This document shows positions 50,351 through 62,460 of a stretch of DNA of 64,000 bases, piece after piece. This DNA comes from Ichthyophthirius multifiliis (lineage: Eukaryota; Ciliophora; Oligohymenophorea; Hymenostomatida): contig NW_004086059.1 of assembly GCF_000220395.1 (NCBI RefSeq), positions 62,001 through 126,000 on the forward strand. The letters are read 5' to 3'. The notes beneath the pieces are model-generated. The model was given only the letters and a program-made list of their open reading frames with translations. It searched no databases and was not told the origin of the DNA. Numbering within the stretch: position 1 is the first letter of the stretch; the number at the start of each line of letters is the position of its first letter. Made by a program: the position numbers and the translations under genes.

Positions 50351-51007
50351 TCATAAAAAGAACAAAGTTTTATCTTTCTATAATGCTAAAAACTAAACTT
50401 TACATTCATTTTTAGGCTTATCACATTATTCTAGTAAAAAAACATTATCTGAACTATCTATTTTCTTTAAAACATTATAATAACTACACTATCTTTCACT
50501 ATCGTCATAATAAGGCAGTAAAACATCAAAAAAAATACAATTTTCTACCGCTTCAATATAATGAAGATTTTTATTTATAGGGTCAAGAAAATCAATTTAA
50601 TCTTTATTCAAAATTTATTAATCATTTAATTATGCGAAAACAAGTTTCTTTTAATCTAAAAAATGCCTTTCTTTTAAAGAATAACTATATTTTAAAACTT
50701 TCCCGTATAATATTTTAGAAAAAACATACATTTTAGGATGGTCATGTAAAGGTAAAAATGCTCCTTTTGGAAGGAAGAATAAACCGAATGAGTATTTATT
50801 ATTTTATCCTTATCCAACATTTATATATTAAATTGTATTTTTATCAGAAAAAAGAGGCGGGTTTATATCATTTGAAATACCAAAATGTTCTTTTTTTATT
50901 ATTTTTAAGTAATCATAAAGACTTTATAAAGAATTATATATGTTTTGAGAACCTTCTTCATATTCTTATATTACTTAATTAGAAATTTAAACTAACTGAT
51001 TATACAT
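50351..51007 (-). CDS. Cysteamine/cysteine dioxygenase, ADO/PCO family
   Basis: 219 codons, single exon. Thiol dioxygenase of the 2-aminoethanethiol dioxygenase / plant cysteine oxidase family (cupin). Visible motifs: GLFFLPKGAFLPLHDHPKMY (the two metal-binding His of H-D-H), VFSKILYGKVLKYSYS, then LHYIEAVENCIFFDVLLPYY (third His and the family A-x-x-x-C-x-x-D-x-x-P-P-Y block), then DDSERQCSYYNV. Iron-dependent, it uses O2 to oxidise a terminal thiol to a sulfinate. In plants and animals the targets include N-terminal Cys of regulatory proteins, making the enzyme an oxygen sensor. Length matches the family (about 220-270). The C-terminus KNECKVQFLALQKDKTLFFL is short. No neighbour suggests a pathway. 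Confidence 0.85.
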
Positions 51008-52867
51008 TTTTTAATTTTTTTAACTATTTTTATGATTTATTTTATTTTTTATTTTTTATGTTTTATGTTTTTTATTTTATTATTTTTTTTTTTTGTAAAT
51101 AAATAAAAAAGGAATAATTAATAAATATTACCAAAACTTTATTTTTTTTATGATTACGATGATTAAGTTATTTCTAAAAATTATGTAATATATGTAATTT
51201 TGATTTGAATATAAAAATAAATGTTAATTTATCTATTTTGAAAAACTAAATATAAAATGAAATGTAAATTAAATAAAATAGTTATTTAAATAAAATATTG
51301 TTTATTATTTTAAATTAAGTAACATTTCCAGAAAGTTTTTTTATATAAAATTAAGTATATATAATATTAGAATATTTAACCTATTTAAAATAAATTGCTT
51401 TTTTTGAAATAAAAAATTAGAAATAAATTTAGAAATACATTATTTTTTTAAAATTATAATAGAGCTGTTTATATTTTTATCAAAAAATAGAAATTCGATT
51501 TTTCTAAGTTTCTATTTCCCAAAAATATAAAACATTTATATATAGATAACTTCAATATAAATTAAATTTACACTAAATACTTGTTCAATATATATATATT
51601 AAAACAATTTATTCATTTTATTCACAATATATTGAGTTTTATTATACTGTTAATAAAAAGAAATATAATATAGTTTAAAACTTATAATAAATATATAAAT
51701 ATAAATTATTAAAAAAATTAAAAATATATTTTATATATTATTTTTATCTAAATTATTTCTAATTTATTCTCTAATTTTTCTATGATATATCTTTTTTTTG
51801 TTACATTTAATCATTATATGTGAAAATTTTTCTGTATGTTAAATAAAACAAATTGAATATAAAAAAGGCAAAATTAAATCCAAAAAATTTTTATTTTAAT
51901 ATTTATAAATAAATGATTTATGTGAATTAAAAAAAAAAGCCCAAAATATAATTTGTGTTAATAAAAATAAAGAAGAATGCCCTATTTATGAAATTTGCTT
52001 AAGAATTAGGAAAACATAACTTTTCTACTTAATAATAAAACATTAAATCAGATATAAAATATAAATTCATGTATAGATGATTTACCTTATTTTGATTTAT
52101 TATGGATTTTAAATCTAAAATTTACAAAATTAAATAATACTTTACTTCAGGGACCTTAATTAGAGTTTTTATGATGGAAATTAAAATTGCGTAATATTTA
52201 CAGAGGATAAATTCAATAGTATTTTTATAAAAAAAAAAAAATTTAGACATTTTTGAAGTCGAATCTGTATGATATGGAAGTTAAGTTGCAAAATTTAATA
52301 AAAGTCGTAGAATTTTTATAATATTAAAAAGGGTTTATATTCTCGAAAAAAATAAATAAGATTAATTGATAAAAATGTGTTAATTTCGAAAAAAATTATT
52401 TCGACTAAGTTTATTTTTTTGGTTTTTTTTTTTTTTTTTTTTTTTTTTCGGAAAAATATGATATTATTCTAAATTATTCTTTGCTAATAAGTAATGAAAT
52501 TTTAGTATTAATTTGTATTCTATTTAAAGATAAACAAAAAACTCTTATTTTTATATAAATTTGGGATATTTAAATTGATTTTCTAATTTAATTATTAAAC
52601 ATTCTTTTCAAAATAGGTGAATTTTTAGCTAAAATATTCACTTTTGTAAACAATCAAAAGTAGTTTATTATTCAAATATTTTTTTATATATTGGTTTTTT
52701 TTTTCTAATATTGTATATATATTTTAAAATGAATTTGATAAAAAAAAAAAAAAAAAAAAAATTTTTAATAAATAAATAAATAATAAATAAAAAGAAGGAA
52801 AAAAAAATATATTATATTTATTTACTTTTAATTTTATATATTTTCATAGAATAAAAAATAATTAAAT
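51008..52867. other. Spacer with a possible gene relic
   Basis: 1.9 kb, A/T-rich. Between about 51920 and 52350 the plus strand is GC-richer, with fragments such as CVNKNKEECPIYEIC and NSCIDDLPYFDLLWILNLKF, LLQGPQLEFL in different frames, each ended by TGA. This may be a dead gene, but I recognise no family. Poly-T at 52420-52448 and poly-A at 52740-52760 flank it. Confidence 0.35.
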
Positions 52868-53224
52868 ATGAATTTAAGAAATATAAAATTAGAAGATTAT
52901 TCTGAAGAAGTAAAAAAAGCATATTCTTTTCCAGATAAAAGCACAATAGATTAATTTAAATGCAGGGTTAATATGTATTAACATTAATAACTTACATAGC
53001 AATTTACTTTAAAATTCGTAGCAATTACACTTTCTTTTGGAATTGCGGCACATGTTTATATTACAAATAATCTAGGAGGAAAAGTAATTAAAGATAGAAT
53101 ATTTTCATAATAAAATATGATGAAAAAATTCTATATAAAATCAACTCCATTTTTAGGCTTGGCTTTTGCATTCTTTCATAGTAGATAACTTTTAGAAAAC
53201 CCGAAACTTGAATATTTAGAATGA
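52868..53224 (+). CDS. Small membrane protein, possibly mitochondrial
   Basis: 119 codons, single exon. MNLRNIKLEDYSEEVKKAYS, FPDKSTIDQFKCRVNMYQH, then a first hydrophobic helix FVAITLSFGIAAHVYIT, a polar loop NNLGGKVIKDRIFSQQNMMK, and a second short helix TPFLGLAFAFFHSR, ending LLENPKLEYLE. No signal peptide. Small two-helix proteins of this kind are often accessory subunits of ciliate respiratory complexes, but that is only a guess; I do not recognise it. Codon content is good throughout. Confidence 0.65.
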
Positions 53225-53414
53225 AAAATAAATTTATATTAAAATAATAACAAAAATGAATAAATATATATATATAAATAAAAAGATCATAATACATATA
53301 TCGCATTATTTATATATATATATTTTATATTTATCAAATAAAATAAATAAATATTAATATTTAATAAAAAACAAAATAAAAATATTTATAAATATAAATA
53401 TAAATATATAATTA

Positions 53415-53423
53415 TATATATTT

Positions 53424-53461
<38 letters not shown>
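53415..53461. repeat. (TA)n microsatellite
   Basis: TA dinucleotide run in the convergent spacer between the small membrane protein and SF3B4. Confidence 0.75.
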
Positions 53462-53637
53462 TTTATTATAATTTTTTATATTTATTTTAAATATGCTTAT
53501 AATTATATCAATTACTTTTACATATTTTAATTTTTTTTATATTTATATTTTATTTTAAAATAAAGAAAAATATTAATAAACTTTGCATAAAGTACAATGT
53601 ATATTTATATATATATGTAAATTAAAATAAAATTATT

Positions 53638-54648
53638 TCACATTAATCTTTAGGGTATAGGTGGTGGCATTATAGGTAAATTAGGCATATTTGTTGCTAT
53701 TATTTTTGAAATATAAATAATAAATACAATAAACAAATTTTTTGTACGTAAAGGTGGTAATATAGGAAAACATTGAGGCATTTAATTTTAAAAAGGTGTA
53801 GCTGGATTACCTAAACCAGGAATATACAAAGCTGGTGGAGGCATTTAATTAGGTACAGGTAATTAATTATTAATCATAAGACTATCAGGAATCCTTTTTT
53901 TTTATAAAAATATAAAATAAATAAAATATGATTTTACCTGTTAACAATAGGCTTTTATACAAGAGGAACAGGTACAGCATGGCCAACAACAGTATTTTAT
54001 TATTAAGGTTTATTAGCTGCAAGTAGTCTTTCTAAAAAAATAAATTTAAATTATAAAAAATAGAATAAAATTGAAAATACCAGCAGCAGATCCATGTCTT
54101 TCTCCTTTAGAATCTTTCTTGAAAGCATATTATACATTTATTTTTTTACTTCCGAAAAATTATCCATTCATTGTATTTATGGCAGCATCCGCAGCTTCGA
54201 AATTATCATAAGAGACAAATGCATATCCTTTGGATTCATCATTATCAGGATCTCTGACTATTCTTCTTGAAATAATCAACCCAAATTAAGAAAATGTATC
54301 ATGTAATTATTATTCAGTTATAGATTAATCTAAATTTCCAATAAATATGTTTGCTCCTACTTCTTATGTTCTTTTGTCTTAAGAAGCCTTATTTACCTTT
54401 ATTGGTTTACCGTATAATTTCACTAAATGCATTATTTTTATTGAATAATCTGCATCTTCTTCGCTCTTGAATTCCACAAAACCATATCCTTGATGTTCTC
54501 CTGTTATCTTGTCTTTTGGTAAATGAACGTTTACTACTATTCCACATTAAGAAAATAATTCCCAAAGTACTTCTTGGGTTACTTTTTAATCTATTCCACC
54601 TACATATATGGTGGCATCTGGATTTCTTTCTGATAGACTAAAGTTCAT
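53638..54648 (-). CDS. SF3B4: Splicing factor 3B subunit 4 (SF3B4/SAP49)
   Basis: Subunit of the U2 snRNP SF3b complex, which tethers U2 near the branch site. Near-identical to known SF3B4 in its two RRMs: [20 protein letters not shown] (RNP2 of RRM1), [20 protein letters not shown] (RNP1), [15 protein letters not shown], then [17 protein letters not shown] (RRM2), [19 protein letters not shown] and the signature [16 protein letters not shown]. The C-terminus is a Pro/Met-rich tail ([32 protein letters not shown]), as in other species but shorter. At least three short introns lie in the C-terminal half. Start is the Met of [11 protein letters not shown]. It is the best-conserved gene in the window and fixes the code: TAA stands at Gln positions in the RRMs. 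Confidence 0.95.
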
Positions 54649-55089
54649 TTTTTTTTTATTTTTTATTAAAAAATATTTTTATTGATTTATTTATTTGATA
54701 GAAATATATATTTATATATTTAATTTATTTTTTAAATATTTTAGGTTTAATTTTTTTAGATGAATTAAATTATTTATTGGATATTTTAATAAATATAATT
54801 ATTATAAATATATATATATATATATGTAATTATGTAAAAATTAATATTATTTTTTATTTATATAAGAAATTTATAATTTTAAAATATATAAAAATATAAT
54901 AATATTTATTATAATTACAAAGTATATTGAAAATTTACTTAAAAAAATACTTTAAATATAACTTTCATATATAACTAAAATGATTTCGTAAATAAATATT
55001 TAAATAAAAATAACTAAAAACTAAAATAATTTCTAAAAAAAAAAAAATTGAACAATAACAAATTAAAATAAAAGTTACCTAAATTTTTT
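54649..55089. promoter_or_regulatory. Upstream region of SF3B4
   Basis: 440 bp, A/T only, between the SF3B4 start and the next plus-strand frame. It contains a short TA run at 54808-54825. Presumed promoter; no motif can be singled out. Confidence 0.35.
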
Positions 55090-56049
55090 ATGTAGCATTT
55101 TAATAGAATATATTTAATATTAATTAAAAATAAATAAAGCAACAATGATTAAATATTTATATTTTTACTTCTAAAAAGTAAACTGAATAAATAAAAAGAT
55201 TAATGGGTAAATGAAGGAATATATAAATCAATTTATGAAAAATAATAAATAAGATAAGATTATAAATAAAAATAAATATATAAAAAAATAATTGAAGAGT
55301 TTAAGCCTTATAAAAGATAGATATCTTTTAAAAATTTATAGAAAGCTTAAGTAATTTAAAAACTAAACCAGAAAATAAAAAAATTATATTTTTTTTATTT
55401 TCCTAAATTCAAAATATTTTTACATTTTATAACTTCTAAGTATTTATATATTTTTCAAACTATAAATATCATATCCAATATTCAATTTATAAGCTACAAA
55501 TTAAGGAATTATTATAATTCAATAATTTTACATTTATATAAAAAAACTTAATAGTTTTAATTTATTTGGACAATTTTATACTTTCTTTAAAGAATTTATT
55601 AATAATATTTTTTTCACAATGCAATATATCATATTGGTTTTATATTTATATAAATATCTATTGACTTTAAATTATTAAAGAAAATAAAACTAAGTATAGG
55701 CATTTTAAATAATAATATTTAAATTAATTTTATAAAAAATTAATTTTAACTTATATTAATTTTCTAATTTTTTTTATAATTAAACAATAAATAAAATATT
55801 TTTATTTTATTTATTTGTATTTTATTTAAATTTTTTTTATTTTATTTTATAAATTAAGATAAAATAGTTGTGTAAATTATTAATAAATATATTAAATAAT
55901 ATATTTTAGCTCTAATTAAATAATTTTTTTTTAATAAATGTCAAATGTATATATATATTAATTTAATTAATTAACAAGAATATTAATTATTTTATTTTTA
56001 AATAATATAATTAGTTATATATTTTTTTAAAAAAATTATCAATAAATGA
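55090..56049 (+). CDS. Possible novel ORF, basic then hydrophobic
   Basis: A 320-codon frame starts with ATG (MQHFNRIYLILIKNKQSNND) and meets no TGA until 56047. The N-terminal part has believable content: QWVNEGIYKSIYEKQQIRQD, IEEFKPYKRQISFKNLQKAQ. The rest becomes I/F/Y/K-rich (FPKFKIFLHFITSKYLYIF, WTILYFLQRIYQQYFF), with potential membrane helices but also what A/T drift would give. No family seen. TGA is rare here, so long open frames can occur by chance; I expect the first 110 codons to be real if any are. Confidence 0.35.
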
Positions 56050-56253
56050 AAGATATACAAAAATAAAAAAAAAAATTAAATTTAATATAATATAATATAA
56101 TTAAAAAAATAATATATAAATATATTAAATTTATTTAATAATAACTTTATTATAGTTATTTTTTAAAATAACTAAAATATATATAAACTAAAAAAAACAA
56201 AAAATAATATAATCTAATATAAAATAAAATAAAGTTTTAATCCAAATATCCTT

Positions 56254-57281
56254 TCACATTAATCTCCCACAAATAATACAATTTCTTTTATTACAAAACT
56301 CATGATCTTTCATTTTATCATCATAATCTTTCTTATGGGTAGTTAAATACTAACCATCAAAAGCAGGCACTTATCTTCCTTTTATTATATTAGGATTATA
56401 TTTTTTATAATCTACAGTCTAAGGTAAATAAGTGCTTAAATTTGTAGTTTAAGACAAGAAAGGAAAATCTGGACTTATCGGATTTCTATTAAATTAAAAT
56501 AAATATTAATTTATTTTAACACAAAAAAAAATACTTAAACTATCCTTTTTTAGACATTTATATTATTTTGTCTCTATCATTATCATTATCAGCTGGTTTT
56601 CCTTTAAATGTATCACCATAAGTAGTTTTACCAACAAAAGGTAATTCTTTTATAACTGTAGGATGTGCCGGAGGCTTTACAAGGGAAACTGGATTTGAAC
56701 CCCAATCTAAGAAAGTATTTTTATAACTAGAAATGTCACTAAAAGGCAAGAATTTTTGTAATTCTTTCGATTTATGTTATTTTTATGCTTCAATAGGGTG
56801 TGGTACATAATCGCTCTAATATAGTATATTTAAAAAAAACGATTATTTTTATTAAAATTTACTCTATTTATTGTGGATAACTCCATAGGTTATTTGCTAT
56901 AAAATCCATTATATAGATCACCATTTACTCGTGGAACTCTAGTATTACTTTTAAAAGGTTAGAAATCTTTTTGATATAATGACTAACCTCCTTTTTTGTA
57001 ATCTGGTATCAAATTTCTCTTTGGGCGTAGGCAAAATCCACATACTAAGCCTCCACGGACTTATTAATAATACCATTCGTTATTATCTAATAGTTTATTC
57101 ATATGCTATTTCATTATTTCCCTTCTCATTTCATATTAATCAAGCTGAGATAGATTATTATTACTTTTTTTCATATTTTTTATTTTTGTTTTTAATTTTT
57201 TTTTTACGATTGATTGTCATGACCGAGGCAATAATCGTTTGTGTTTTTAAATGCTTTTTCTGATTATTAAGTAGCAATCAT
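56254..57281 (-). CDS. SAXO-like axonemal microtubule protein
   Basis: About 290 residues over three exons. It starts MIATQQSEKAFKNTNDYCLG; a 44-nt intron joins to NNNLSQLDQYEMRREIMKQH, then VRGGLVCGFCLRPKRNLIPD, YKKGGQSLYQKDFQPFKSNT and VPRVNGDLYNGFYSKQP; later FSDISSYKNTFLDWGSNPVS, KELPFVGKTTYGDTFKGKPA; and at the end FPFLSQTTNLSTYLPQTVDY, KNHEFCNKRNCIICGRLM-like sequence with TGA at 56254. The recurring 'S/T-x-Y-x-x-x-F-x-x-W/P' units are the microtubule-binding repeats of SAXO/FAM154-type and other microtubule inner proteins that stabilise axonemal doublets. The Cys pairs near both ends are unusual. Coding is firm; SAXO relationship is a pattern match. Confidence 0.68.
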
Positions 57282-57297
57282 TTTTTTTGTTTTTTAA

Positions 57298-57330
<33 letters not shown>

Positions 57331-57644
57331 TTTTTTTTTTAATTTTTTTTATTGAATAGAAATAACAAAAAATAAAGAAATTAAAGTTTTTATAGGTTAT
57401 AAAAATAATTAATTAAAATAAAAAAATAAATTCTAAAATAAAAATATTTATTAAAACTAAAATATATATAAAAAATAATAATTATATTAATTTAATCATA
57501 AATATATATTATTAAAAATAGATAAATAAAAAATGAACTTAAAATTAAATATATTTAAAATTTAAACATTATTTATTTAAATTAAAAAATAAAAAATAAA
57601 AAAAATAATTAAATAAATAAAAAAAATAATAATAAAAATAAAAA
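57282..57644. promoter_or_regulatory. Divergent spacer
   Basis: 360 bp of A/T between the starts of the SAXO-like and MORN genes; both promoters should lie here. Confidence 0.4.
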
Positions 57645-59520
57645 ATGGGTCAAGACTGCTCTACAGCTTGTTCATAATGTAATAAACAAAGTGAAATAAA
57701 AACATAATAAGAAGATAGTATAACAAACGGGACTGCTGCCCTTTATTAGGAAAATAATGAAGCTCCTTAATAAAAAGAGACAAATAGTCAATATAAACAT
57801 ACAAAATAATAATCAAATGAAAATTATAAAGATAGAGACACAAACAATTAATATTCAAATGAAAAAAATTCTAATATATATAAAATACCTTCATATAAAT
57901 AAATAAATGAAAATAATGAAAGTTAAAAACAAATCACTACAGAATAATAATAATAGTAGCCCCAACAGCAATAAATATTAGAATAAAAAGAACTATCTCT
58001 CTAAAACACTTAGGAAAATAAAAATGTAAAAGAAAGTTCTTAAAAATATTTTAATTCTGTAGAAGATGTTTTATAATAATAATAAAAATAATAGACATAA
58101 ATAATTCAATCAGATGAGAATAAAAAAAAAGAAAGAAGACCTCCTTATTAATTTAAAAGTGGAGCTATTTATGATGGAGAATGGTTCGGTAAATTTTTTT
58201 ATTTTATTTAAAAATAAATAATTTCAAAAAGGTAATTACAGAGAAGGATAAGGAATTCAAACATGGCCAGATGGAGCTAGATATGAAGGTAAAGTAAGAT
58301 TGTATATATATATATATAAATTTAAATATATATAAATAAAATTAAAGTAAAATTTATAATAATAAAAATAATAATAAAATTAAAAGGAGAATGGAAAGAT
58401 AACAAAGCAGAAGGAAAAGGTAAATTTTGGCACGTAGATGGAGATATTTTTGAAGGAGAATGGAAAGATGATAAGGCAAATGGATATGGAGTATATATTC
58501 ATGTGAATGGTGCAAAATATGATGGTAAATCTATTATAAAAAATATATTAATAAAATAAAAAATATTATTATTAAAAGGATATTGGAAAGATGATTTATA
58601 AGAAGGACATGGAATAGAAACATGGGCAGATGGGTCTAAATATGAAGGATATTATAAAGAAGGAAAAAAATAAGGAAAAGGTACTTATACTTGGAGTGAC
58701 TAATCAAAATATGTTGGTGATTGGGTTGAAAATAGAATTTCTGGTTATGGAGTTTATACATGGTTAGATGGAAGATAATATGAAGTATAATAAAAAAATA
58801 CATATATAAATATAAATATAAATATAAATATAAATATAAATATAATATTTATTATTTATTATTTATTATTTATTATTTATTATTTATATAAAAAAAAAAA
58901 TGATTTTGTTTTATAAAAGAATAATTATTATAATAAGATAATATTTTTAAAAAAATACAGAGGAAATAAAATATAAAATGCATTCAAATATATTTATTTT
59001 TCATATATAATTTTTTTTATAAATTTTTTATTTATAAATATAATTATATATATATTTTAAAAAAAAATTTTATTAAATATTATAATAAATATATTTATAT
59101 ATAATTAAAATATATATATATATATTTTTACATATCTATATAAATATATTTTTTTTATAATTTAAATATTTTTATTATTTATATGCTTTTTTTAATTCAC
59201 TAAAGGGAGAATGGTTAAATAATAATATGCATGGCAAAGGTTTTTATACTTGGAAAGATGGAAGAAAATATGAAGGTGACTATCAATATGATAAAAAACA
59301 TGGTTACGGAAAATATACTTGGGCAGATGGACGATAATATGAAGGTTAGTGGGCTTATGGAAAGTATTTTTATATTTTATTTTTTAATTATTAATTTATT
59401 TATAGGCAAAATGGAAAAGGAATATATAGTATACCTGAAGGTTCTGTTAAAACTGGGCTTTGGGAGGACGGAAAAAGGATAAAATGGATAGATGATGAAC
59501 AAATTTAATAAAAAAATTGA
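57645..59520 (+). CDS. MORN-repeat protein with lipidation-type N-terminus
   Basis: Residues 1-190 are Q/N/E-rich and disordered, beginning [14 protein letters not shown]: Gly2 with a Ser/Thr-like context and Cys at 5, 9 and 12 fit N-myristoylation plus palmitoylation. The rest is about nine MORN repeats: [158 protein letters not shown] and [23 protein letters not shown] repeats bind lipids and build rims or membrane skeletons; in ciliates they occur at the cell cortex and cilia. Five introns, one unusually long (about 58786-59204). TGA at 59518. Confidence 0.88.
58800..58890 (+). repeat. ATAAATATAA and TTATTTA tandem repeats in long MORN intron
   Basis: Six or so copies of a 6-bp AATATA unit followed by five of TTATTTA, within the longest intron of the MORN gene. 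Confidence 0.6.
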
Positions 59521-59937
59521 TAATAGATTTTTAAATAATTTTTTGAAATTAAAAAATATATAATAAATAAATACTTATTTTATATTTAAAATATAAATTA
59601 TAAAAAAAAAAAAATATTGTTATTATTTTATTAAATTAATTTAATACTTTTTGTATTCCTTTTATATTAAAATAAATAGAAGAATTCTTATTATAATTAA
59701 AAACTAAATAAAAAAATTTTATATTCTATTAATATTTACTTATATAAAAAAATTAAAAGAAAATGATAAATAAAATAATATTTTTTTATTTCTTAATAAA
59801 AAGTAATTTTTTTTTTTATTATATTAAAAAAAAAAAAATAGAAAAAAAAAATAAAAAAAAAATTTTAAAAATTATAAATTATACAATTTAAAAAATATCA
59901 TATAAATAAATAATAATAATATATATATATATATATT

Positions 59938-59998
<61 letters not shown>

Positions 59999-60055
59999 TC
60001 ATGTGTCTAATTTAAATTAGAAAATATACATATATATAAATATTTTATTATAAAT
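59521..60055. promoter_or_regulatory. Intergenic region with long (TA)n before SPF30
   Basis: About 530 bp. Its right part holds TA tracts at 59921-59996, one run of about 27 dinucleotides. Must contain the promoter of the SPF30 gene. Confidence 0.45.
59943..59996. repeat. (TA)n microsatellite, longest in window
   Basis: Uninterrupted TA run of about 27 units, 60 bp upstream of the SPF30 start codon. Confidence 0.85.
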
Positions 60056-61114
60056 ATGGATCCTTAAAAGAAACAAAAATTAAATCAATAACAATTCGAT
60101 TAATCCGATTAAGTTGAGAAAATAAGTCAAGTTCAAACCTAAGAAAAGCAAGATAGTTAAATCGATCGTGAATAAATGATACCTGAATACAAACAGTTAA
60201 TTGAATATAAAAACAATCTAGTAAAACTAGATATTTTAATTTAAATAGAATCCAACGAAGAACAACTAGAAGAACTTCGAGGTATGAAAAACGACTTAGA
60301 AGATGCCATATAAGCCCAAGAATAAAAAATAAAAAAAGAATAAAACAATGATTATTTAATTTTTAACACTGAAGCTGTATAAAAAGAACATATTGGTAGA
60401 TTATGTAAAGTTTTTTATGAAAAAGAATTAAAATGGTATCACGGAGTAGTAACTTCAGTAAATAGTGATGATTAAATAATAAATGTCCAAATTATAGGAT
60501 ATAGAGATAATATATAAATAGATTCAGTTTATGTAAAATTAAAACCTAAACCAGATCCAGAGTTGTTTTAACCTGGTTTTGCATGCGAAGCAATATATTC
60601 GGATGATGGTAAATATTATCCGTGTATAATCGAAAAAATAACAGAAGATGGTCGATATGTAGTAAAATTCAAAAAATATAATAATAAAGAAGAATTATCC
60701 TTATATATGTTAAGAGAATCAAGAAAAAATTAATAAGATCATCGAAAAAAAAGAACTTTTGATGACCTTACTGAATTTAAAGTACCTGATAATCTCAAAT
60801 ATTTACCAAACGAGTCTGAACAAACTAGATTAATGAAAAAAAAAAAAGTTAAAGCACTTAAATAATAATTTAAATAAGCCCAATTAGAAAAATCTAGTAT
60901 GGAAAAATAAGAAAAATGGAAAGATTTTAAATCTACTGCCTAAATGAAAAAAAAAGAGCATTTTTCAGGAAGAACTTCTAAATCTATCTTCTAATCTCCT
61001 GAAACTATTGAAGGTAAAGTTGGTGTAACTAATTCTGGTAAAGGAATGACTAATTTCTCGGTAAGAAGTTAATAGGCTATGTAGGATAATTCTCATTTGT
61101 CACGCTTGTTTTGA
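60056..61114 (+). CDS. SMNDC1: Survival motor neuron domain-containing protein (SPF30/SMNDC1)
   Basis: Splicing factor needed for tri-snRNP recruitment to the spliceosome. 353 codons, single exon. An N-terminal helix set (IPEYKQLIEYKNNLVKLDIL, NEEQLEELRGMKNDLEDAI) matches SPF30. Then a Tudor-like strand set HIGRLCKVFYEKELKWYHG, VTSVNSDDQIINVQIIGYR and a second Tudor PGFACEAIYSDDGKYYPC, IIEKITEDGRYVVKFKKY (human SPF30 has one). The C-terminal block is unmistakable: KYLPNESEQTRLMKKKKVKA, EKWKDFKSTAQMKKKEHFSG, SKSIFQSPETIEGKVGVTNS, GKGMT. The Tudor aromatic cage binds symmetric dimethyl-arginine on Sm proteins. Start is the only nearby ATG. Confidence 0.92.
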
Positions 61115-61489
61115 TTTTATTTTGAATATAAATGTTTTTAATATTTTAAAATAAGAAATATTTATATAAAAACATATTTTTTTCTTAGAAAAATAAAATA
61201 AAATTATTTTATTTTTTTCTGTAATAAATATTTTTACTTTTATAAGAAAAATAATAATTATAAATATAAATATATTATTATTTTATTTATTTTTAAAATA
61301 TATATTTAATAAACCACGTATTAGTGTTTTTTAAATTAAAAAAAAAATATAAAAATTAGAATACTTTATATGAATAAAAATAAACTTTCTAAGTATTTTT
61401 TTTTTTTTAATTAATTATTTTATGGACTATAAATAATTTAAAAATTATTGTCTATAATTAAAAAATTAAATTTATTTAGAAAAAAAAAA

Positions 61490-61500
61490 AAAAAAAAAAA
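61490..61500. other. Poly-A leader before LRRC51 start
   Basis: A run of about 20 A bases ends immediately before the ATG at 61502. Most plus-strand genes here have a similar A-rich leader. Confidence 0.4.
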
Positions 61501-61501
61501 A

Positions 61502-62419
61502 ATGTAAAAAAGTTTACATAATATCAATTTATAAAAAAGTGGATATATAAATAATCCAAAAAATAATATTTCGAGTTTAAAAAATGGTGATAAATACAAA
61601 ATTATAAAAGAAACAATTTCTAAAGACGCAAAGCCTTTAGATTTTTCATTTAAATAAATATCAGATTTATAAGGTTAATTAAATATCATGTTGCTAAAAT
61701 ATATTATAAAATTAATAAAACCAAAACAAAAAAAACAGAATTAAAAACCACAGAACCACGTAACGGAAAAAGAAAACCAATAGTAATATAAACAGTAGAA
61801 ATAATATAAGGAGATAAAAAATTAGGAGGTATTAATACATTTTTCAAATTATAAAAAATAATATTATTTATTAAGATGAAGATAGTAAAAAAGATCAAGA
61901 AGAAAACGAAGAAAAAGAAAACGAGGAAAACGAAGAAGAAAAAGTAAACAGAGAAAGTAAATCAAAGGAAATAAAAGAAGATAAGAAAAAATCCGATAGA
62001 AAAGAACCTGAAATAATAAGAGCAGTCACTTAAAATATTGCTGCAAATATAGTATAGAATTACCATTTACCATTAAACCCTGGAGTTGTTAAAGTATTTT
62101 ATTAAAAAGATAATAAAATAATAGTCATTTATAAAAAAAAAGGGATAAATAGATCATAAAGCAATAGAAGATGTAAGAAACACTTAAAAAAAAGTATGTA
62201 AAATAAACTTAATATGTACATCCTTAATATTAGGATATAATAAAATAAGGTATTATTTTTTATATATAATATAAAAACTATTTAAATAAATTGAAATAAA
62301 AATAAAAAGACATATTGATAAATTCTATTAAATTATTGATAATGTAATGTTTGATTGCTAAAATTTAGGTTTTATTGATCTTTCTCATAATTATATTACT
62401 TAACTTTAATATGTTTTTT

Positions 62420-62460
<41 letters not shown>

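Noticed and set aside
56979-57263. Plus-strand open frame of 94 codons
   Set aside because: Antisense to the first two exons and first intron of the SAXO-like gene.
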